Below, in pieces: positions 15,249 to 22,213 of a DNA stretch of 36,560 bases. The notes below the pieces were generated by a model. The model saw nothing but the letters and a program-made list of their open reading frames with translations, did not search any database and was not told the DNA's origin. How positions within the stretch are numbered: position 1 is the first letter of the stretch; each line of letters starts with the position of its first letter. The stretch spans positions 1 through 36,560 of the forward strand of contig CAJCIT010000098.1 of the NCBI GenBank assembly GCA_903970405.1, in the 5' to 3' direction. This DNA is from Acidobacteriaceae bacterium (lineage in GTDB: Bacteria > Acidobacteriota > Terriglobia > Bryobacterales > Bryobacteraceae). The translations under genes and the position numbers were made by a program.

Positions 15249-16859
15249 TTAGAGGTGGGCGCGCTGCTGTTCGTTTTTCGATCGCATTTTGGTGAGCAGG
15301 TCGTTTGCCTTGGGCATAGCGTCAATCGCCGCCGATACTTCCGGATCGTCCTGGGCCGCGACACGCTTCGACTCCTCGAAGCTGAAGGCCGTGATGTACA
15401 TCTCAGTCTTCAATTGCTGACGGAGCCAATCGTGATTCAGCGTCCAGTCCGCTTCGCTGAATGTCACGCCCTGCTTCGCAAGGTAGTCGTGAAACTCATT
15501 CAGGACTTCTTCGGTGGGTACCCAGCCTTCCGGCAACTTGGCATCCTTGCCGGCGAAATAGTGCGACGTGAAGGAGAAAAAGGCATTCTTCCTCAGAACG
15601 TCAATTTCGAACTTGTTCAGCTTCGGACTCTCGAACTTCTGGTCCGGGGTAATGCCGCCGCCGCCGTACACGACGCGTCCCAAATCGGTCTGCTTCACGT
15701 CCATTGGGTCCTTTGTGTCGCCGCGTTTGCCGTAGTAGTAATCGAGGAACGAAATGGACGAATAATCGCGCTGAATGAGCCGGCCGGACGGTGTGAAGTA
15801 ATGCTGGGTAGTCAGCGCCAAGCCCGTGTTGTCACTCAGTGGGAACACGGTCTGCACCAGGCCCTTGCCGAAGGTTGTGTCGCCGAGGATCCACGCCCGG
15901 TCATGATCCTGCAGTGCGCCGGCGACGATCTCCGCCGCCGAAGCCGAGTACCGGTTCACAATCGCCACTATGGGATACGCCATGGAATACTGGCTGCCGC
16001 GCGCGGTGTAGGGCTTTTCAGTATAGGCGCGTCCCTTATGCGAGACCACCGTCTGGCCCCGCTCCAGCCAGTGGCCGGCTACGGCAACGCCCTCATTCAG
16101 CAGCCCGCCTGGATTCTCACGCAGATCCAGCACCAGACCCTTGATGTTCTGTTCGCCCAGTTTCTTGAGCTGCGCTTCCATTTCGGCGCTTGTGGTCTCC
16201 GTGAACTGCAGCACACGCAGGTAGGCGATGCCCGGCTTCACGAAAAAGGCATCGTCCACACTATTGCGAGGAATCTCATTGCGGACCACGTTGAACACCA
16301 GCGGCTTTTCGCTGCCTTCGCGGCTGACGATAATCTGCACCTTGGTTCCCTTGGGGCCGCGCAGAAGATCGGCCACTTCGGCGGTGTTAAGGTTATCGAG
16401 GCGCTTGTCATTGACCTCAAGGAGGACATCGCCCGGCCGGATACCCGCCTTATAGGCAGGTGAGCCGCCGAACGGGGCGATCACCATGGTCTTGCCCGTC
16501 CGCTGTTGTGGGCCGATCGACATTCCGACACCGTAATACTTGCCGTGCTGCTCTTCCTTTAAGCCCGCGAAATCCTTCGGATCGAAGAAGTTCGAGTGAG
16601 GGTCCAGCGTCCTGAGCATTCCCGGAATCGCGCCTCGATAGATTCCCTTATCGGGACTCACCTTGTCGGCAAAATTATCCTCCACCACGTCGTAGACCTT
16701 GGTGAACGAATCGATGCTCTCTTTGACGCTAGCCGTCGCATCGTCATGATCATTCGAAGCGGCCGAGACCGTCGGTCCGCGCCCGATGAGTCCCCCCGCC
16801 AAAGCGGAGGCAAGTAGGAATAAGGGGACGAAAATAGCGTAGCGGCGCTGGGATGACAA
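15249..16859 (-). CDS. ctp: C-terminal processing peptidase, S41 family
   Basis: A 536-residue Ctp/Prc-type serine protease exported by an N-terminal signal/anchor (RRYAIFVPLFLLASALAGGLIG). A helical region of about 80 residues precedes a PDZ domain (about 110-190, with YGVGMSIG, GSPAYKAGIRPGDVLLEVN and LRGPKGTKVQI). The S41 protease domain has the Ser-Lys dyad in NRYSASAAEI (Ser307) and TFGKGLVQ (Lys332). A C-terminal extension of about 120 residues follows. It trims or degrades periplasmic and membrane proteins from their C-termini. The TTG at 16859 is chosen because GGGAGG (16865-16870) lies five bases upstream and the signal peptide then begins properly; a GTG at 16898 is the alternative. 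A strong terminator follows the gene. Confidence 0.93.
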   Translation of the reverse strand: MSSQRRYAIFVPLFLLASALAGGLIGRGPTVSAASNDHDDATASVKESIDSFTKVYDVVEDNFADKVSPDKGIYRGAIPGMLRTLDPHSNFFDPKDFAGLKEEQHGKYYGVGMSIGPQQRTGKTMVIAPFGGSPAYKAGIRPGDVLLEVNDKRLDNLNTAEVADLLRGPKGTKVQIIVSREGSEKPLVFNVVRNEIPRNSVDDAFFVKPGIAYLRVLQFTETTSAEMEAQLKKLGEQNIKGLVLDLRENPGGLLNEGVAVAGHWLERGQTVVSHKGRAYTEKPYTARGSQYSMAYPIVAIVNRYSASAAEIVAGALQDHDRAWILGDTTFGKGLVQTVFPLSDNTGLALTTQHYFTPSGRLIQRDYSSISFLDYYYGKRGDTKDPMDVKQTDLGRVVYGGGGITPDQKFESPKLNKFEIDVLRKNAFFSFTSHYFAGKDAKLPEGWVPTEEVLNEFHDYLAKQGVTFSEADWTLNHDWLRQQLKTEMYITAFSFEESKRVAAQDDPEVSAAIDAMPKANDLLTKMRSKNEQQRAHL

Positions 16860-17142
16860 GGAAACCTCCCGGGTCTGTCTCCAGTATAGACGGACCACAG
16901 CGAGTCACGGTTTGGCTTCAGATAGGTTTCGTTCCGGACAACCGTTGAGAAGAGTATGGCCCGCCGCTGTGGGCTTGCTTATGAGCGCGCCGACTGAGCC
17001 GCGACCGGTGAGGGAGCGACCGGTTGGCAAAGACTGGACCAGCTCCTTGAGCCGGAGAACGCGGGAAAAATCTCAGCCACAGCATCCGGGAATAAACAAC
17101 CGGTCGCTCCCTGACGGTCGCGGCTGTTGCTGCGCTTGCCTA
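16860..17142. other. Intergenic region between the MerR gene and ctp
   Basis: About 283 bases without a supportable gene. Most of it is the second copy of the palindromic repeat (16993-17125); the rest should contain the ctp promoter. Confidence 0.4.
16993..17125. repeat. Palindromic interspersed repeat, locus 2
   Basis: The left arm ACTGAGCCGCGACCGGTGAGGGAGCGACCGGTTG (16993-17026) has its inverse CAACCGGTCGCTCCCTGACGGTCGCGGCT at 17097-17125, separated by about 70 bases. It is the same sequence family as 11374-11505: both have the GAGCCGCGACCGT core and the GGGA[AG]CGACCGGTT extension. It lies directly downstream of the MerR-type gene. Confidence 0.88.
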
Positions 17143-17643
17143 TCAGACTGCCGCTCGGGAACGGCGCGTGGCGCCTGCCTCGGGGCGGGACGATTTGCGC
17201 GGAGTCTCTTCCAGGCGGCGCACCTGGTCGCTGACCGACACAAGGAACATGGGCTGCCTGGCATTCTTCAGCAGGTCGATAATCCGGTCGTGCTGATCTT
17301 CGAGGTAAATCGACTTTCCGTCAGTGAGCAGGTGCAGATTCGAACCCGTGGCCAGAACCTCTGCCAGGCGCTTGCCCATCTCGCGCTGGAGGAATCGCAA
17401 AACACGGCGGATCTTCTGCAAAGAGAAGCCTTTGCGGCGGAGCTCGGCTATCACCGTGATCTCCACCACTTCTTCGGGGAGGTAAATGCGCTTGTGGCCT
17501 TCGTGGCGCGGGGACACCACTTTGCGCTCATCCCACCATTGCAGCTGCCGCAGGCTGACCACCGCGATACGCGAGACGTCAGTGCTGGTGTAGGTACGGC
17601 TGCCCTGAGGGAGATCAGGACGCGACTTCCGTGTTTTGAACAT
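17143..17643 (-). CDS. MerR-family transcriptional regulator
   Basis: A 166-residue regulator with an N-terminal MerR-type winged helix-turn-helix: YTSTDVSRIAVVSLRQLQWW, then DERKVVSPRHEGHKRIY, EEVVEITVIAELRRKGFSLQ and KIRRVLRFLQRE (about 18-95). There is no cysteine cluster for metal binding and no obvious drug-binding domain. The C-terminal half is a short helical segment ending in a basic tail (RKSSRPEAGATRRSRAAV). The ATG at 17643 is used; a TTG at 17691 would add 16 residues. It lies in the same orientation as thiS upstream and ctp downstream, but spacing and the intervening repeat suggest it stands alone. Target genes unknown. Confidence 0.85.
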   Translation of the reverse strand: MFKTRKSRPDLPQGSRTYTSTDVSRIAVVSLRQLQWWDERKVVSPRHEGHKRIYLPEEVVEITVIAELRRKGFSLQKIRRVLRFLQREMGKRLAEVLATGSNLHLLTDGKSIYLEDQHDRIIDLLKNARQPMFLVSVSDQVRRLEETPRKSSRPEAGATRRSRAAV

Positions 17644-17762
17644 ATTGTCCAGTTTCCGTTTCCGAAGTGGGACAGCACCCTGATTGTACAAGAGTTGTCG
17701 CGGGAGTCAATAGGCTGATTTCAAGGCGGCCGCCTTTAAGGGTTGGACCGGCGGCCGGGGTG

Positions 17763-17984
17763 TCACCCTCCGCCGACGAATTCCACAATTTCAACCTGAG
17801 CCCCGCGCGCCACCGCTGTGGTCTCCCAATTGCGCCTATGCACGATATGGCGGTTCAGTTCCACCGCTACCCGGTCGTTCCGCACCCCCAATTCGGCCAG
17901 AAGTTGGAGAACGGATTGGCCATCCGAGACCTCCGCCATTTCGCCATTCACCAGAATTTCAATCTTGGGCAATGCTTTGTCCAC
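17763..17984 (-). CDS. thiS: Sulfur carrier protein ThiS
   Basis: A 73-residue ubiquitin-like sulfur carrier. Typical features are IEILVNGEMAEVSDGQSVLQLL at the N-terminus (split over residues about 8-29), VAVELNRHIVHRR in the middle, and the C-terminal VEIVEFVGGG. The di-glycine end is adenylated and thiocarboxylated and supplies sulfur for the thiazole part of thiamine. The start is GTG at 17984; no clear ribosome binding site is seen. No thiG, thiF, thiO or thiE lies next to it. It is divergent from the nuo operon with 77 bases between starts. Confidence 0.88.
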   Translation of the reverse strand: MDKALPKIEILVNGEMAEVSDGQSVLQLLAELGVRNDRVAVELNRHIVHRRNWETTAVARGAQVEIVEFVGGG

Positions 17985-17994
17985 GCCGTAAGGT

Positions 17995-18023
17995 TTGACA
18001 CCCTAACACCCGATTATTATAGT
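17995..18023 (+). promoter_or_regulatory. Predicted sigma-70 promoter of the nuo operon
   Basis: A perfect -35 box TTGACA (17995-18000), a 17-base spacer and a -10 box TATAGT (18018-18023) match the housekeeping sigma consensus well. Transcription would start near 18030, giving a leader of about 32 bases before the nuoA ATG at 18062. The whole nuo cluster is compact, so this is probably its main promoter. Confidence 0.75.
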
Positions 18024-18061
18024 GGAACTTCCGGTTGCGTCTCAAAAGCCAATCTCTTTCC

Positions 18062-18517
18062 ATGCCTCCCACTTATGCAGCACAGTACCTTCCGGTCCTC
18101 ATTCAGATTCTGATCGCCGTGGCTGTGGCGGGCGGAATGATCGGCGCGTCGGCGGTGATCGGACGCCGGGTGAAGGACAGAGTCAAGAATTCGCCGTACG
18201 AATCCGGCATGAAACCCGTCGGTTCCGCCAGAGAGCGCTTCAGCGTCAAGTTCTATCTGGTTGCGATGTTGTTCATTCTGTTCGATATTGAAGCGATTTT
18301 CCTATATCCCTGGACCGTGGTCTATCGTGATTTGGTCAAACTCGACCTCAATCATGGTTTGGGAGGCTTTCTGAACGGTCTCTTCGGCTTTTTCGAAATG
18401 GTCGTATTTGTTCTTTTGGTACTCTGCGGCTTTTTCTACATCTGGAAAAAGGGCGTCCTGAACTGGGCGATCGAAGATAAGGACGAACCCATCGAGGAGA
18501 AAAAGCGTGCCGCCTGA
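18062..18517 (+). CDS. nuoA: NADH-quinone oxidoreductase subunit A
   Basis: A 151-residue three-helix membrane subunit of respiratory complex I. Family marks are the loop YESGMKPVGSARERFSVKFY (about 48-67) and the helix AMLFILFDIEAIFLYPW with the conserved acidic pair. The third helix ends CGFFYIWKKG. A charged tail (EDKDEPIEEKKRAA) follows. The ATG at 18062 is preferred to a TTG at 18035. NuoA helps form the quinone-site channel with NuoH and NuoJ. It overlaps nuoC by 11 bases; nuoB, which normally lies between them, is missing. Confidence 0.96.
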   Translation: MPPTYAAQYLPVLIQILIAVAVAGGMIGASAVIGRRVKDRVKNSPYESGMKPVGSARERFSVKFYLVAMLFILFDIEAIFLYPWTVVYRDLVKLDLNHGLGGFLNGLFGFFEMVVFVLLVLCGFFYIWKKGVLNWAIEDKDEPIEEKKRAA

Positions 18518-19004
18518 CGCCCCCGAAAACGGCTCGGTATCCAATCCCACACATTTGTCTCTCAAGGAAACCTTCTCCGGGGCGATCTTTGAAACGACCG
18601 AGGCCTATGGCGAAATCGGTTTTGTGGTGGATCCCGCCAAAATCGTCGAAATCTCCAGCTATCTCAAGCATGTGCAGGGTTTTGAGCGCTTGAGTTCGGT
18701 AACCGCCGTGGACTGGTGGCCCCGGGAACCCCGCTTTGAAATCGTCTATCAGCTGCATTCGATCCGGAGGAACCTGCGGGCGCGTTTGAAGATCCGGGTG
18801 AGCGCCGGCACAGCGGTGGATTCCGTCACCGTGGTTTGGCGTTCGGCAAACTGGTATGAACGGGAGGTGTTCGATCTGTTTGGCGTCACGTTCGCGAATC
18901 ATCCGAACCTGGAGCGAATCATGATGCCGATGGATTTCGAAGGCCACCCGCTGCGAAAAGACTTTCCGATTCACGGGTATAGGTACTCATACCGGGATGA
19001 ATGA
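18507..19004 (+). CDS. nuoC: NADH-quinone oxidoreductase subunit C
   Basis: A 165-residue 30-kDa-type subunit of complex I, part of the peripheral arm's quinone module. The GTG start at 18507 has GAGGAG (18494-18499) upstream inside nuoA. The diagnostic C-terminal block is WYEREVFDLFGVTFANHPNL, then MPMDFEGHPLRKDFP. It is a separate protein, not fused to NuoD or NuoB. It is followed by an 84-base gap before nuoD, which is long for this operon. Confidence 0.95.
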   Translation: MPPDAPENGSVSNPTHLSLKETFSGAIFETTEAYGEIGFVVDPAKIVEISSYLKHVQGFERLSSVTAVDWWPREPRFEIVYQLHSIRRNLRARLKIRVSAGTAVDSVTVVWRSANWYEREVFDLFGVTFANHPNLERIMMPMDFEGHPLRKDFPIHGYRYSYRDE

Positions 19005-19088
19005 TACCCGTTCGACTAAAGTGTTTGTTGGTATCGGGCGAGAGGAAACCGGCTGTCGCACGCCGGGGGCTGTTGCGGGGGGAATCGC

Positions 19089-20360
19089 GTGAAACAGCAG
19101 AACACAACAGAATTCGCATCGGTGGACGCCGTTTCTGAGTTGCAGACGCCCAGCGTCTCAGAAGGGCATCATGCACACGTAGATCCGCCCAGCGGGGCGC
19201 GCCGCATGACGCTGAACATGGGGCCGCAACACCCCTCGACGCATGGCGTTCTGCGGATCATGCTGGAACTGGAAGGCGAAACCATCATCACGGCGCGCCC
19301 GGAGATCGGGTTCCTGCACACCGGGATCGAAAAGCAGGCGGAAGCGCTCAACTGGCATCAGGTGACGCCGCTGACGGATCGGGTGGATTACCTCGCAAAC
19401 CTGATCAACAATCTTGGCTATGCGCTGGCGGTGGAGAAGCTGCTCCAGATTGAGATTCCGCCGATGGCGCAGTGGATGCGCGTCATGCTATCCGAACTGC
19501 AGCGGCTCAACAGCCACCTGGTGTGGTTGGGGACGCATGCCCTGGATCTGGGCGGCATGAGCGCCTATTTCTACTGCTTCCGCGAGCGCGAGGAGATTCT
19601 GAAGATCTTCGAGATGTTCTCCGGGCAGCGCATGATGACCAGCTACATCCGCATCGGCGGCCTGGCGTTGGAACCGCCCCGCGGCTGGCAAGCGGTGGTG
19701 GCGAAGTTCATTAACTCCTTCGATTCGAAAATCGACGAATACGAAACGCTTCTCACCGCGAACCCCATCTGGCTGCAGCGTACAAAGGGCGTCGGCTATA
19801 TCTCGCTTGAAGACATGATCGACACCGGCGTAACCGGACCCATGCTGCGCGCGGCCGGTTCGAAGATGGACGCCCGCAAAGATCAGCCTTACTCGAGCTA
19901 CGAAAGGTTCGATTTCGAAGTTCCGACCCGGACTGAAGGCGACGTCTTCGCCCGGTTCGCCGTGCGCGTGGACGAAATGCGGCAATCGACGCGCATCGTC
20001 AAGCAGGCGCTCGACGGCATGCCCTCGGGGCCCTGGAAGACAGACGACCCGCATGTGGTTCTGCCCGACCGCGAAAAAATGAAGACCCAGATGGAGTCTT
20101 TGATCTATCACTTCAAGATTGTCACGGAGGGTATTCGCGTTCCGGCCGGCGAAGCCTATCAGGTTGTTGAATCGCCGCGCGGCGAACTGGGCTTCTATGT
20201 GGTGAGCGATGGCACAAGCAAACCGTATCGGGTCTTCATGCGCACGCCGAGCTTCGGCAATCTGCAAGCCTTGTCGGTGATGCTGGAACAACGGCTGATC
20301 GCCGATTCAATAGCCTCAATGGGCAGCATGGACTTTGTGTTGGGAGACGTGGACCGATAG
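19089..20360 (+). CDS. nuoD: NADH-quinone oxidoreductase subunit D
   Basis: A 423-residue 49-kDa-type subunit that forms the quinone-binding pocket with NuoB and resembles the large subunit of NiFe hydrogenases. Marks are MTLNMGPQHPSTHGVLRI (about 40-57, with the His of the quinone site), PEIGFLHTGIEK, REREEILKIFEMFSGQRM and the C-terminal SMDFVLGDVDR. The GTG at 19089 has GGGGGGA at 6-base spacing. The first about 38 residues are an extra, non-conserved extension. The hydrogenase nickel cysteines are absent, as expected. Confidence 0.96.
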   Translation: MKQQNTTEFASVDAVSELQTPSVSEGHHAHVDPPSGARRMTLNMGPQHPSTHGVLRIMLELEGETIITARPEIGFLHTGIEKQAEALNWHQVTPLTDRVDYLANLINNLGYALAVEKLLQIEIPPMAQWMRVMLSELQRLNSHLVWLGTHALDLGGMSAYFYCFREREEILKIFEMFSGQRMMTSYIRIGGLALEPPRGWQAVVAKFINSFDSKIDEYETLLTANPIWLQRTKGVGYISLEDMIDTGVTGPMLRAAGSKMDARKDQPYSSYERFDFEVPTRTEGDVFARFAVRVDEMRQSTRIVKQALDGMPSGPWKTDDPHVVLPDREKMKTQMESLIYHFKIVTEGIRVPAGEAYQVVESPRGELGFYVVSDGTSKPYRVFMRTPSFGNLQALSVMLEQRLIADSIASMGSMDFVLGDVDR

Positions 20361-20362
20361 CG

Positions 20363-20863
20363 ATGACATTCTCTCCTGCTCTTGAAGAGCGATTTGCCAA
20401 GCTGTTGACGAGTTACCCGGCCGGGCGCACCCGCTCAGCCGTGGTGCCGATGTTGCTTTACGCGCAGGATGAGCTGGGCTGGGTCTCGCGCGAGTTGATT
20501 GAAGAAGTGGCACGGCGGACCGGCGTCACGGCCGTCCAGGTGGACGAGGTGATCGGTTATTACTCCATGCTGCGGCGTCACCCCATCGGCAAGCACCTGG
20601 TTCAGGTTTGCACGAATATCTGCTGCATGGTGGTGGGCGGGCAGGATTTGTTCGAGCACGCTTCAAAGACGCTGGGCGTGGGCCATAAAGGAACTACGAC
20701 CGACGGGCTGTTCACACTCGAAGAGGTGGAGTGCATGGGCGCCTGTTCGTGGGCGCCGGCCATCCAAGTCGGCTATGACTTCCATCATCAGGTGACACCC
20801 GAACGCTTCGACCGGCTCATTGAAGGCTTACGCAACGCCGAAGCCGAAACGAGAAAGGTGTAG
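20363..20863 (+). CDS. nuoE: NADH-quinone oxidoreductase subunit E
   Basis: A 166-residue 24-kDa-type thioredoxin-fold subunit of the NADH dehydrogenase module. It carries the [2Fe-2S] cluster N1a through Cys83 and Cys88 (VCTNICC) and Cys124 and Cys128 (VECMGACSWAP), with the expected C-x4-C and C-x3-C spacings. The N-terminal helical part (RSAVVPMLLYAQDELGWV) is typical. The start lies 2 bases after the nuoD stop. Confidence 0.96.
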   Translation: MTFSPALEERFAKLLTSYPAGRTRSAVVPMLLYAQDELGWVSRELIEEVARRTGVTAVQVDEVIGYYSMLRRHPIGKHLVQVCTNICCMVVGGQDLFEHASKTLGVGHKGTTTDGLFTLEEVECMGACSWAPAIQVGYDFHHQVTPERFDRLIEGLRNAEAETRKV

Positions 20864-20872
20864 ACGAACCTC

Positions 20873-22177
20873 ATGTTGTATAACGAACCCAGTCCGCTTG
20901 AGGTGAAAGTAGTTACACGCCGCTTCGGTAAGCCGGATTCCGAGAAGATCGACACGTACCTGGCGGACGAAGGGTATGAGGCCTTCAAGAAGACCCTGAC
21001 CCTGACTCCGGAGGCGATCATCGACGAGCTGAAAGCATCGTCACTACGGGGGCGCGGCGGCGCCGGTTTTCCCACGGGACTGAAGTGGAGTTTCGTTCCG
21101 CGCAACACGGGTAAACCGGCGTACATCATCTGCAATTCCGATGAAAGCGAGCCGGGCACGTGCAAGGACCGGCTGCTGATGGAAAACGATCCGCACCAAC
21201 TGATCGAGGGGATGCTGATCGCCGGGTGGACGGTGAGATCGCCGGCGGGCTACATCTTTATCCGCGGCGAGTACCGCTATCTGATCGATATCGTGGACCG
21301 CGCGGTGGCTGAAGCTTATGAGCGCGGCTTTCTGGGCAAGAACATTTTGGGCTCCGGTTGGGATCACGATATCTACACTCACACTGGCGCGGGCGCTTAT
21401 GAGTGTGGCGAAGAGTCGGCCTTGCTGGAATCGCTTGAAGGAAAGCGCGGTATTCCCCGCCTGAAGCCGCCGTTTCCGGCCGTGGTGGGCGCGTTCCAAT
21501 GCCCCACTATCCTCAACAACTGCGAGACGTTCTCGGCCATTCCAGCCATCTTCCGGCAGGGCGCCGAATGGTTCGCGAGCCTGGGACCGCCGAAGAACGG
21601 CGGCACGCGGATGATGTGCGTGTCAGGTCATGTGAACAAACCCGGCGTCTATGAACTGCCCCTGGGTTTTCCGCTGATGCGGCTCATCAACGAAGTCTGC
21701 GGCGGCATGCGCAACGGCAAGAAGCTGAAAGCCGTTATTCCCGGCGGGTCGTCTTCGCCTTGTCTCCGGGCGGAGGAGTGCGACATCGGGCTGGATTTCG
21801 ATTCCATTGCCAAAGCCAAATCGATGGCCGGCTCGGGCGGTATCGTGGTACTGGACGAAGATACCGATATCGTGGGGCTGGCCCTCAGGACCATCAAGTT
21901 TTACCAGCACGAATCCTGCGGCTGGTGCATCCCTTGCCGCGAGGGCACAACCTGGCTCAAAAAGATTTTGGAGCGATACCACGGCGGAGGCGGCCGCGAG
22001 AAAGACATCGACCTGATTCATGAGATCGCGAAAGGGATGTTCGGGCGCACCTTTTGCGCGCTGGGCGACGCGGCGGCGATGCCCACTTACACCTTCATCG
22101 AAAAATTCCGCGATGAGTTCGAAGCTTACTTACAGAAATCGCGGCCGAAGCAGATTCCCGAACTAGCCCTGCTTTGA
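20873..22177 (+). CDS. nuoF: NADH-quinone oxidoreductase subunit F
   Basis: A 434-residue 51-kDa-type flavoprotein that oxidises NADH. The NADH-binding glycine loop is RGRGGAGFPTGLKW (about 59-72), and FMN binding is shown by NSDESEPGTCKDR and AYECGEESALLESLEGKRG. The [4Fe-4S] cluster N3 ligands are in HESCGWCIPCREGT plus the Cys in RTFCALGDAAAMP. Full length for the family. Confidence 0.97.
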   Translation: MLYNEPSPLEVKVVTRRFGKPDSEKIDTYLADEGYEAFKKTLTLTPEAIIDELKASSLRGRGGAGFPTGLKWSFVPRNTGKPAYIICNSDESEPGTCKDRLLMENDPHQLIEGMLIAGWTVRSPAGYIFIRGEYRYLIDIVDRAVAEAYERGFLGKNILGSGWDHDIYTHTGAGAYECGEESALLESLEGKRGIPRLKPPFPAVVGAFQCPTILNNCETFSAIPAIFRQGAEWFASLGPPKNGGTRMMCVSGHVNKPGVYELPLGFPLMRLINEVCGGMRNGKKLKAVIPGGSSSPCLRAEECDIGLDFDSIAKAKSMAGSGGIVVLDEDTDIVGLALRTIKFYQHESCGWCIPCREGTTWLKKILERYHGGGGREKDIDLIHEIAKGMFGRTFCALGDAAAMPTYTFIEKFRDEFEAYLQKSRPKQIPELALL

Positions 22178-22213
22178 ACCGGCCGGCTTAGAGGAAAAAC
22201 AAGACAACGAACT

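Noticed and set aside
15255-16463. 402-codon plus-strand frame inside ctp
   Set aside because: Antisense of the well-supported S41 protease, arising from GC-rich codon bias.
16912-17718. 268-codon plus-strand frame across the repeat and the MerR gene
   Set aside because: It is mostly the antisense of the MerR-type gene and the palindromic repeat; no ribosome binding site or recognisable domain.
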